Origin: CAZKTF01 sp964555565
Lineage (GTDB): Bacteria; Planctomycetota; JAJSAM01; JAKLKS01
Assembly (NCBI GenBank): GCA_964555565.1
Contig: CAZKTF010000103.1
Span: 1 to 11,950 of the forward strand
DNA length: 11,950 nt
Direction of reading: 5' to 3'
Shown here piece by piece: positions 5,678 to 11,928 of the stretch (position 1 is the stretch's first letter; each line of letters opens with the position of its first letter). A model generated the notes under the pieces. It was not told the origin of the DNA. It did not search any database and saw only the letters and a list, made by a program, of their open reading frames with translations. A program made the position numbers and the translations under genes.

Positions 5678-7531
5678 TCACCGGCTTCCCAATTCCAGGA
5701 TTCCGCCGGCGGCGGCGGGTGAACCGAGGGCCTGCCTCGGGAGCCGCAGGGTCTCCCGCGCGCCACCGCGGAGCACCGTCACCGGACAGGCGTCGCCCTT
5801 GGCAAAGGCCTCGTCCAGGAGGCGGACCAGTTCGGCGATCGAGCCGAACGCCGCGCGGTCGACCTCCACCAGGACGTCGCCGGCGTGGAACCCCGCCGCC
5901 GCAAGCGCCCTGCCGCCGTCCGCACTCACCACTCGCACCGCATCCAGGCGACCTGGGCGGAATGCGACCTGGTCCTCGCCGGGGATCGCGACGAGCATCT
6001 CCTCGAAGATCTCACCCTCGCGGGCCCTCCGCAGCACGTACCGCCCGGCAGGAAGGTGCCGGAGACGCGCAATGCCCTTCTCGTCCACAGCCACGGTCGC
6101 CACGGTGTCATCGACAAGCGGGAACCGGGCAGGCCAGGCATGAAGCGCCCCGTCTGCTGGAAGGGGATCCACGGTCACGGTGAGGGAAGAGAGCCCCGGG
6201 AGCGACATGCGAACTTCATTCTTCCCGGAGGCTAGGCTGACGACCCTCCGCTCGACCGTCGCTCCCCGAAGTGAGTCCTCGGGCGAGTGGACCTGGATCG
6301 AGATCTCGAAGTCGCCGGGCTGCAGGTCACCGAATGTCGCGGCGCCCCGGGCGTCGGGTTTCTTCGCCGTGGGGCCGAGGAACGGCCGGGGGCCCTCGGG
6401 AATGCCGGAGATGATCGGAAGGATGGCCACCTGCACGGACTCCTCGTGCCCGCTATCGACGATCCCATCGACGAACACGGTCAGCGAGGAAGGCGGCTCG
6501 AAACGCACGGAGACCTCGTCGTCCGGCCCCACAGGGATGAGCCGAGCACCGTATCCATCGGCCGTCACGGCGATCACCGACGCCCCCCCTCTGCGACCGA
6601 AGGGCAACTGCGGGAGCACCCAGAAACTCCCATCGGGCCGGCGAATTCCCGCCGATCCGTTCCACGAGAAGCCGGACAGTCCGATGTAGCCCGAAGAGAC
6701 CTGGGCTCCATCGAGCGGCACACCACCCGGATCGAGGACATGGACGACTCGGTAATCGCCACGGCTGACCGGGGGCATTGCAAGGGTCATTTCGGACTCG
6801 CCGTCAGTGACCGTGACCGTCCCGCGCGCCGCAACTTCCCCCGGTCGCCGGCCGACGCCCACGAGGTAGTTCCCGGGGGCAAGATCCTTGAACGTCTGCT
6901 GAAAGCCTCCCGGCACGCGGTTGGGGAGGATTCCCGAGAGCCGGCTCCCGAGCAGCTCGGAGTCGTCCGGGGTCACGCCCTCGTCCAGACGGGACAGGTA
7001 GACCCGTGGGGCGGACCAGGGATCGTCGGCCGCAACGGTGCCGATGACCGTCAGGCTCCCCCGAGGCGGTGGGCGGAGGGTGAGCGTCACGGACGGCGTA
7101 GGGCGGTCGGGCGACACCACGACGCGCCGCGAGTCCGACCGTAGGCGCTCGACCGTTGCCGCGAGCGAGTAAGTGCCCGGGGAGAGCCGCACGCTCGGGT
7201 CACCGGGCCTCCATGGAAGGACGCTCGCAGCCCCCGCGGCGCCGTCCCACCTGACCACCTCGAGTTGCGCTGCTTCCACAGGCATCCCATCGGGCAGGAG
7301 GACGCTGACCCGGACCAGGACCGCGTTGGAGGGCGCGCTGCTTCGAAGGTCTCCCGGACTCCCGGATGTCGCGGGCGTGTTCCCAGCGACGCGAGTACTC
7401 GCGGACGTCGGTTCGGCCGGAGGTCTGGAGTCGGAGACGCTCGAAGCCATCCTCCCGCCCGCGATCAGCCCTCCAAGCACGGCTCCCACGGCGAGCCCTG
7501 TGAGCAAGAACACTGCGTTCGCTCTGGTCAC
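5678..7531 (-). CDS. Membrane-anchored beta-domain protein with C-terminal PDZ domain
   Basis: The 617-residue protein starts at GTG 7531, with GAGGAG upstream at normal spacing. Residues 7-26 form a hydrophobic segment (VFLLTGLAVGAVLGGLIAGG), a signal anchor or uncleaved signal. A low-complexity Ser/Ala/Pro stretch follows to about 68. Residues 70-525 show repeated beta-rich units ending in motifs such as LSPGTYSLAA, LAPGNYLVGV, LQPGDFEISI and LPAGRYVLRR, the carboxypeptidase-regulatory-like (CarboxypepD_reg/Ig-like) signature. Residues about 527-598 look like a PDZ domain (GFHAGDVLVEVD...LVRLLDEAF...VTVLRGG). No protease catalytic motif is seen. It probably sits in the envelope, binding partners or peptides. 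It lies 40 bases after chrA on the same strand, so it may be the third gene of a chrB-chrA operon. Its lower GC sets it apart from the left flank. Exact role unknown. Confidence 0.8.
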   Translation of the reverse strand: MTRANAVFLLTGLAVGAVLGGLIAGGRMASSVSDSRPPAEPTSASTRVAGNTPATSGSPGDLRSSAPSNAVLVRVSVLLPDGMPVEAAQLEVVRWDGAAGAASVLPWRPGDPSVRLSPGTYSLAATVERLRSDSRRVVVSPDRPTPSVTLTLRPPPRGSLTVIGTVAADDPWSAPRVYLSRLDEGVTPDDSELLGSRLSGILPNRVPGGFQQTFKDLAPGNYLVGVGRRPGEVAARGTVTVTDGESEMTLAMPPVSRGDYRVVHVLDPGGVPLDGAQVSSGYIGLSGFSWNGSAGIRRPDGSFWVLPQLPFGRRGGASVIAVTADGYGARLIPVGPDDEVSVRFEPPSSLTVFVDGIVDSGHEESVQVAILPIISGIPEGPRPFLGPTAKKPDARGAATFGDLQPGDFEISIQVHSPEDSLRGATVERRVVSLASGKNEVRMSLPGLSSLTVTVDPLPADGALHAWPARFPLVDDTVATVAVDEKGIARLRHLPAGRYVLRRAREGEIFEEMLVAIPGEDQVAFRPGRLDAVRVVSADGGRALAAAGFHAGDVLVEVDRAAFGSIAELVRLLDEAFAKGDACPVTVLRGGARETLRLPRQALGSPAAAGGILELGSR

Positions 7532-7571
7532 TTGCGCTCGCTCCTCGCCATGCGGCGACCTGGACGGATTC

Positions 7572-9014
7572 TCACTCTACACCTGCCGCCAGCCGAACGA
7601 GCCCGCCCACCAGGACCGCCCCGGCGAGCGTCCATCCCATGCCGACCTTGAACCGCAGCATGGCGACGAGGGATGCGGCGGCGATGCCGAGCGCCAACGG
7701 GTCCACGGAACCCCAGTCCGGCACCGGAAGGCGGACCGGCCCCAGGTGGGACTCCCCGACGGAGTGGAACACGGTGTGGACGGCGAACCAGATGGAGAGG
7801 TTCAGGATCACGCCCACGACCGCGCCCGTGATTGCCGTGAGCGCCGAACCGAGAGCGCGGTTCCCGCGCAGGGCCTCTATGTAAGGGGCCCCGACGAAGA
7901 TCCACAGGAAACACGGGACGTAGGTCACCCAGGTGACCACCAGGGACGCCAGGATGCCGGCCGTCAGCGGGTCGAAGGGCCCCGGGTTCCGGTAGGCCCC
8001 CATGAACCCGACGAACTGCACCACCGAGATGAGCGGCCCGGGGGTGGTCTCGGCCATGCCCAGCCCGTCGAGCATCTCCCCGGGGGCAAGCCATCCGTAG
8101 GTCCGCACGGCCTCCTGCGCGAGGTAGGAGAGGACGGCGTAGGCGCCGCCGAACGTGACGACGGCCGCCTTGCTGAAGAACCACCCCTCCTTCGTGAAGA
8201 CGCTGGCTGTGCCCAGGGCGAACTGCAGCGCCAGCACCGGGATGAACCAGAGTGCCAGCCACACCGCGACGGTCCGGATGGTCCGCGCGGTCGATGGCCG
8301 GATGTGCTCCAGGGCGCCGCTCTCGATGAGCGCATCGACCACCGCCTCGCGGTCGGCTGTGGCGGACCGATCCGCGGGCAGCGGGAACGCCGAGGGCCGC
8401 AGGCGACCGCCCACGAGCCCGACAAGTCCGGCCCCGGCTATGACGAGGGGGAACGGCACGTCGAGGAAGAAGATGGAGACGAACGAGGCCCCGGCCAGGA
8501 ACCAGAGCGCCCTCGATCGGAGGGACCGCCGCCCGATGCGCACCACCGCCTCCACCACGACGGCAAGCACCGCCGGCTTGAGTCCGTAGAAGAGCGCCTC
8601 CACCCACCGGAGGTCGTGGTAGCGCGCGTACAGGACGCTCAGGGCGAGCAGGGAGAGGAAGCCCGGGAGGACGAACAGCGTCCCGGCCAGGAGGCCGCCC
8701 CGGACGCGGTGCAGGAGCCACCCGACGTAGGTCGCGAGTTGCTGCGCCTCGGGGCCGGGGAGCAGCATGCAGTAGTTGAGCGCATGGAGGAACCGTCCCT
8801 CGCTGATCCACCGCTTCTCCTCGACGAGGATCCGATGCATCACCCCGATCTGGCCCGCGGGACCGCCGAAGCTGAGGAGCCCGACGCGCGTCCACACCCG
8901 GAAGGCCTCCGAGAACGAGACGGTTGGAGCCGGCCTCGACACCCGCAGAGGCGAGGGCGGAGCGGTCGCCTCCGCCTCCTCCCGGACCGATCCCGCCTCC
9001 GGGCCCTCCGTCAC
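7572..9014 (-). CDS. chrA: Chromate efflux transporter ChrA (two CHR domains)
   Basis: The 480-residue inner-membrane protein belongs to the CHR family, which exports chromate using membrane energy. The N-terminal CHR half has the family motifs FGGPAGQIGVMH (49-60), HALNYCMLLPGPEAQQLA (77-94) and GGLLAGTLFVLPG (106-118). The C-terminal half repeats the fold with KAAVVTFGGAYAVLSYL and MAETTPGPLISVVQFVGF. Many hydrophobic helices are evident, and both halves are present as in long-chain ChrA. The first 30 residues are a polar Glu/Ala/Pro leader. The start is taken as GTG at 9014, which overlaps the chrB stop codon (GTGA), so translation is probably coupled; a longer frame to 9596 lies wholly within chrB and is rejected. 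Chromate is the expected substrate by homology, sulfate uptake being a less likely alternative. Confidence 0.92.
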   Translation of the reverse strand: MTEGPEAGSVREEAEATAPPSPLRVSRPAPTVSFSEAFRVWTRVGLLSFGGPAGQIGVMHRILVEEKRWISEGRFLHALNYCMLLPGPEAQQLATYVGWLLHRVRGGLLAGTLFVLPGFLSLLALSVLYARYHDLRWVEALFYGLKPAVLAVVVEAVVRIGRRSLRSRALWFLAGASFVSIFFLDVPFPLVIAGAGLVGLVGGRLRPSAFPLPADRSATADREAVVDALIESGALEHIRPSTARTIRTVAVWLALWFIPVLALQFALGTASVFTKEGWFFSKAAVVTFGGAYAVLSYLAQEAVRTYGWLAPGEMLDGLGMAETTPGPLISVVQFVGFMGAYRNPGPFDPLTAGILASLVVTWVTYVPCFLWIFVGAPYIEALRGNRALGSALTAITGAVVGVILNLSIWFAVHTVFHSVGESHLGPVRLPVPDWGSVDPLALGIAAASLVAMLRFKVGMGWTLAGAVLVGGLVRLAAGVE

Positions 9015-9982
9015 CGCGACTTCCGGGAAAGTGCGGCGTGGAGCGCCTCGAAAACGGCGGTCGCCCTTGCGATGCGGCCTTCGTCGAATCGCTCCTGCAG
9101 CGCGATGCCCGCCACGATCCGCTCGACTCCCGGGGTCTCGGGCCGGCCGAACCTCGAGTCGTGGAGGTCGATATCGTGGACGATCTGGCCCAGGGCGCGA
9201 AGGCCGGGGTCGGACAGACCGAACCGGTCTAGGAGCACCTCGAACGTGCACCGGTCGCCTTCGTGGGTGAACTCCGCCTCGAACATGTCGAACCGGAGCT
9301 CTCCGCGCTTGGGCTGATAGCCGCGGGCCGGCACGAACCGGAACCGGGCCCTCGGGTCGATGAAGCGCCGGATGAGCCACGCGCTCGCCATGCGGTCGAT
9401 GTGCACGCCAGTCCGGGTCACCCAGGTCGCGGCCCGCGGCCGGGACCGGGGTCCCCGCGCCGCAGGTTCCGCCGGGTCCGGGGAGGCGAGGCGCGCCTTC
9501 AGCCGGTCCACCGAGCGACGCGCCTCCGCAGCGGCCGGGGCCTCGAAGAAGTCGACCGCGGCGATCTCCGCGATGCGGCGTTCCAGCCTGGCACACTCCG
9601 CCGTCAGCTTCGTCCGCTCCGCCTCGATCCCCTTCGCCGAACGAGGCGCGCCGCGCAGGAGAGCCTCCGCATCCACCGAAACCTCCCGGTAGTCGGAGTC
9701 CCTAGCCTCGCAGAACAGCCGCCGCACCTCGGCGTCGTTGACCCCCTGGAGGAAGCTCACCTCGCAGACCGTGGCCTCGCCGCCGCCCGCCGTGACCTCG
9801 CGGAGGACCCACTCGAAGGCCTCGCGGGACTCCTCGGAGCGCGGGAGGACGTAGACGGTGTTCTTGACGGGCACCGCGCCGACCCTCCGCAGGTGGCGGG
9901 CGACCTTCACCCGCAGGTAGTGCGGCCGAGGGGGGATCTGGTGGACGAGCAACAGCCAGCGAGGCTCTTTCTTCGGTGCCAT
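9011..9982 (-). CDS. chrB: Chromate resistance protein / regulator ChrB
   Basis: The 323-residue protein has the two-part layout of ChrB. An N-terminal domain (about 7-110; RWLLLVHQIPPRPHYLRVKVARHL...VKNTVYVLP) and a helical linker (118-165) lead into the C-terminal ChrB domain (about 185-318; WVTRTGVHIDRMASAWLIRRFID...FVPARGY...HEGDRCTFEVLLDRFGL). In known chr systems ChrB is a chromate-responsive regulator needed for high-level chrA expression. The start is ATG 9982, with GGAGG 6 bases upstream. It is first in the minus-strand unit, overlaps chrA by four bases, and diverges from a miniature copy of its own C-terminal domain. Length is typical. No membrane segment is visible, so it should be cytoplasmic. 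Confidence 0.9.
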   Translation of the reverse strand: MAPKKEPRWLLLVHQIPPRPHYLRVKVARHLRRVGAVPVKNTVYVLPRSEESREAFEWVLREVTAGGGEATVCEVSFLQGVNDAEVRRLFCEARDSDYREVSVDAEALLRGAPRSAKGIEAERTKLTAECARLERRIAEIAAVDFFEAPAAAEARRSVDRLKARLASPDPAEPAARGPRSRPRAATWVTRTGVHIDRMASAWLIRRFIDPRARFRFVPARGYQPKRGELRFDMFEAEFTHEGDRCTFEVLLDRFGLSDPGLRALGQIVHDIDLHDSRFGRPETPGVERIVAGIALQERFDEGRIARATAVFEALHAALSRKSR

Positions 9983-10006
9983 GCGGGACCTCCGTGCCGG
10001 GCCGAG

Positions 10007-10035
10007 ATGATAGATTCAGTTGCGTGGTCCTGCAA
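10007..10035 (-). promoter_or_regulatory. Putative chrBA promoter in the divergent intergenic region
   Basis: On the minus strand TTGCAG (10035-10030) and TATCAT (10012-10007) are 17 bases apart. The -10 matches the consensus at 5 of 6 positions, the -35 at 3 of 6. They lie 25 bases upstream of the chrB ATG, followed by GGAGG. CAGTTG (10017-10022) and CAACTG (10049-10054) form a short inverted repeat around the region, a possible operator for ChrB self-regulation. The operator idea is inference only. Confidence 0.5.
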
Positions 10036-10058
10036 ACCATCCGTAGTACAACTGCGAT

Positions 10059-10259
10059 ATGAAATGGGTGACGCGCGCGCGGCCGAAGGTAGACCGGGTG
10101 GCCTGTCCCCGGCTTGTCCGGAGGTTCATCGACTCGAAGGCCGAGTTCCTCTTCGTGCCCGCGGACGAGGTGCTCGCCGCCGCGGAGCGGGAGTTCCCGG
10201 TCTACGACGCGCTCTACGCCTGGTGCGGAGGCTCGGCGACGGAGGCCACGGGATCCTGA
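10059..10259 (+). pseudogene. Miniature ChrB C-domain reading frame with apparent internal deletion
   Basis: The 66-residue ATG frame, with no clear ribosome binding site, matches the start of a ChrB C-terminal domain: WVTRARPKVDRVACPRLVRRFID...FLFVPADEVL. This lines up with residues 187-220 of the neighbouring ChrB (WVTR, DR.A, L.RRFID, FVPA). After residue 45 it jumps to FPVYDALYAWC, which lines up with the last helix of that domain (AVFEALHAAL, about 308-317). About 85 middle residues are missing, including the counterpart of HEGDRCTFEVLLDRFGL, while the frame stays open. It was probably a second, stand-alone chromate-resistance protein that lost its core. It is divergent from chrB and upstream of the PepSY gene. 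It may still be translated, but a normal function is unlikely. Confidence 0.65.
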
Positions 10260-10386
10260 CCGCGAATTCAGGAGGTGTTCAGGCAGGTCCCGGACCGGGA
10301 GTGCGTATCAATGGAACGACGGACGTCGGGCCGCCGCCCGTGGACGGGTCCCGGGCGTAGGCGCCGACCGTGAGAGGAGGTGCCGC

Positions 10387-10974
10387 GTGCGTACCTGGGT
10401 CCTGGCGCTGCTGGGCGTCGGCGTGCTCGCGACGGGGATCGCCCTGGCGAGGCCGGGCGAGGAGGAGGAGACCACGGCGCTCCTGAAGGAACTCCCGAAG
10501 GCCAAGCACACCCTCTCGGACGGCATCCGCCAGGCGGCGGCGAAGGCCCCTGCGGTCGCCATCTCGGCCAAGTTCGAGCTGGACGACAACAAGAAGCTGA
10601 GCCTGTCGGTCTACACGGCAGGCAAAGGCCTCGGCGGGGATGCCGAGGAGAACGTCCTCCAGGAAGTCGTCGGAAGCCCCGAGGTTGAGAAGTGGACGAC
10701 GGAGACCGAGGTGTTCAAGGACGTCGAGCACGTGGCGCGGTCCGCGCAGCAGCTCACCCTGATGGCGCTCGCGCCCTCCTCCCTCCTCGACGTCATCGCG
10801 AAGGCGGAGAAGGACCACCCGGGCACCGTCTTCTCCGTGAAGCCGAAACTCGAGGGCCGCAAGGCCCGTTTCGAGGTGATCGTCGCCGCGGGAGGGAAGG
10901 CCCAGGAGTACGAGTACGACCTCCTCACGGGGAACGCGATCCCCGCGGAGCCCGCGAAGGGCGAGAAGAAGTAG
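10387..10974 (+). CDS. Secreted PepSY-like domain protein
   Basis: The 195-residue protein starts at GTG 10387, six bases after GAGAGGAGG, which decides the start; an upstream in-frame extension to 10114 only crosses the ChrB remnant and is rejected. Residues 3-21 form a signal peptide (WVLALLGVGVLATGIALA) with likely cleavage near ALA-RP. Residues 131-186 resemble a PepSY domain (SLLDVIAKAEKDHPG...FEVIVAAGGKAQEYEYDLLTGNAI). Residues 41-78 may be a second, weaker unit. PepSY-type domains bind partners or inhibit peptidases in the envelope; the target here is unknown. The stop lies 16 bases before the SOD start, so the two genes are probably one operon. No confident promoter is seen in 10260-10386. 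The PepSY assignment is by pattern only. Confidence 0.72.
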   Translation: MRTWVLALLGVGVLATGIALARPGEEEETTALLKELPKAKHTLSDGIRQAAAKAPAVAISAKFELDDNKKLSLSVYTAGKGLGGDAEENVLQEVVGSPEVEKWTTETEVFKDVEHVARSAQQLTLMALAPSSLLDVIAKAEKDHPGTVFSVKPKLEGRKARFEVIVAAGGKAQEYEYDLLTGNAIPAEPAKGEKK

Positions 10975-10990
10975 CCACAGGGAGGGGACC

Positions 10991-11740
10991 ATGGACGCCG
11001 AAGGCTGGACCAGACGCGACGCCCTGGGGAAGGCCACCTTCGCCGCCGCCGCGGGAGCAGGGCTTGCCTGGCTCACGGCGGTCCGGACTGCGCGGGCCGA
11101 GGAACCGAAGGAGGGTGGCGCCGCTCCCCTCCCTGCCGGGGGCTCCCCGCAGTCGGCTCTCGCCACCGGTAGCCTCGTTCCCCTCCTGTACGAGGCGCTC
11201 CCGGGCTTCCTCTCGAAGGAGCAGCTCGCCCTGCACCACCAGAAGCACTACGGCGGAGCCCTGAAGGCGCTCACGGCCATCGAGGGGCGCGCCTACGGAG
11301 CGGAGGGGGTGACCGACCCCGCCGCACGACGGGAACTCGGCAAGGCGCAGTCCGAGAAGGCCAACTCCGTCGTCCTGCACGAGCTGTACTTCGCGGGCAT
11401 GGCGGCCAAGCCTCCCGAGCCGGGCGAGGACCTGCGGACCGCTCTGGCGAAGAGGTTCGGCACCCTCGACCGCTGGCGCGCGGACATGGAGGCCTGTGCC
11501 CTCGCGGCGAACGGGTGGGCGGCGCTCGCCTTCCACCCCGTGAACGGTCGCCTCTACCACGTCGTCTCCGACTCCCACGACGTGGGGCCGCTCTGGCTGG
11601 CCCGTCCGCTCGTCCTCATCGACATGTACGAGCATGCCTACTACGTGGACTACAAGAACGACAAGGCCGCGTACGTCAAGGGCTGGTTCGACCGCATCGA
11701 CTGGGCCGAAGCGGACCGGCGTTGGCGCGCCGCGCGGTAG
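10991..11740 (+). CDS. Tat-exported Fe/Mn superoxide dismutase, ChrC-like
   Basis: The 249-residue protein starts at ATG 10991, with GGGAGG upstream. It opens with a twin-arginine signal (TRRDALGK, 7-14), a hydrophobic stretch and an ARA cleavage site near 36, so it should be exported folded. The mature part is an Fe/Mn SOD converting superoxide to peroxide and oxygen. The four metal ligands are placed at His82 (LHHQKH), His130 (VLHELYF), Asp211 and His215 (DMYEHAYY). C-terminal family marks are DMYEHAYYVDYKN and GWFDRIDW. Two second-sphere positions are unusual: the gateway Tyr (H-x3-H-x3-Y spacing) falls on Ala90, and His196 stands where Mn enzymes have Gln. SOD genes occur as chrC in chrBACF clusters, which fits this location. 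Metal preference and activity cannot be read from sequence alone. Confidence 0.9.
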   Translation: MDAEGWTRRDALGKATFAAAAGAGLAWLTAVRTARAEEPKEGGAAPLPAGGSPQSALATGSLVPLLYEALPGFLSKEQLALHHQKHYGGALKALTAIEGRAYGAEGVTDPAARRELGKAQSEKANSVVLHELYFAGMAAKPPEPGEDLRTALAKRFGTLDRWRADMEACALAANGWAALAFHPVNGRLYHVVSDSHDVGPLWLARPLVLIDMYEHAYYVDYKNDKAAYVKGWFDRIDWAEADRRWRAAR

Positions 11741-11767
11741 TCTTCCACTTCGCGATGAGGGTGGAGT

Positions 11768-11789
11768 TCCGTTGTGCGCATTGTGCGCA
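11768..11789 (+). repeat. Tandem TTGTGCGCA repeats near right island end
   Basis: TTGTGCGCA occurs twice back to back (11772-11780 and 11781-11789), preceded by TCCG. The same TCCGTTGTGCGCA string lies at 5601-5613 near the other end of the proposed island. The repeats begin about 30 bases after the SOD stop codon. Confidence 0.5.
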
Positions 11790-11810
11790 GAGGGCCTGAA
11801 AGGGGCTCAA

Positions 11811-11921
11811 ACGGGGGTAAGCGGGGGACTCGGCGGCCCGGGGGCCTCCGAGCGGAGCGGGAAGCTGGACAACAGCTTGCGACTCCAGCACAATCCCGGG
11901 GCCGCCGAAAGCCACCCCCGT
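11811..11921. other. Nested imperfect palindrome, about 110 bases, next to right attachment repeat
   Basis: Four nested arm pairs share one centre. ACGGGGGT (11811-11818) pairs with ACCCCCGT (11914-11921). The arm 11830-11843 pairs with 11895-11908 at 13 of 14 positions. GGAG (11854-11857) pairs with CTCC (11883-11886). After a symmetric 4x4 internal loop, AAGCTG (11862-11867) pairs with CAGCTT (11873-11878) over a GACAA loop. The structure lies 70 bases after the SOD stop and 7 bases before the tRNA-derived repeat. It could be a terminator, a folded recombination site or a small structured RNA. It lacks the GTTRRRY end of integron attC sites. Confidence 0.55.
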
Positions 11922-11928
11922 AGAAGGA

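Noticed and set aside
5496..5681. Small minus-strand frames ending in VKGLEPLTS
   Set aside because: They read the antisense of tRNA-Ala and have no coding support beyond it; another typical tRNA shadow.
7173..9317. 714-residue plus-strand frame opposite chrA
   Set aside because: A low-complexity polar sequence antisense to an unmistakable CHR transporter; shadow.
9015..9596. N-terminal extension of chrA upstream of 9014
   Set aside because: It lies entirely inside chrB in another frame; the GTG overlapping the chrB stop codon is the natural coupled start.
10279..11166. 295-residue minus-strand frame across the PepSY and SOD genes
   Set aside because: The plus-strand genes have signal peptides, ribosome binding sites and domain matches; this frame has none.
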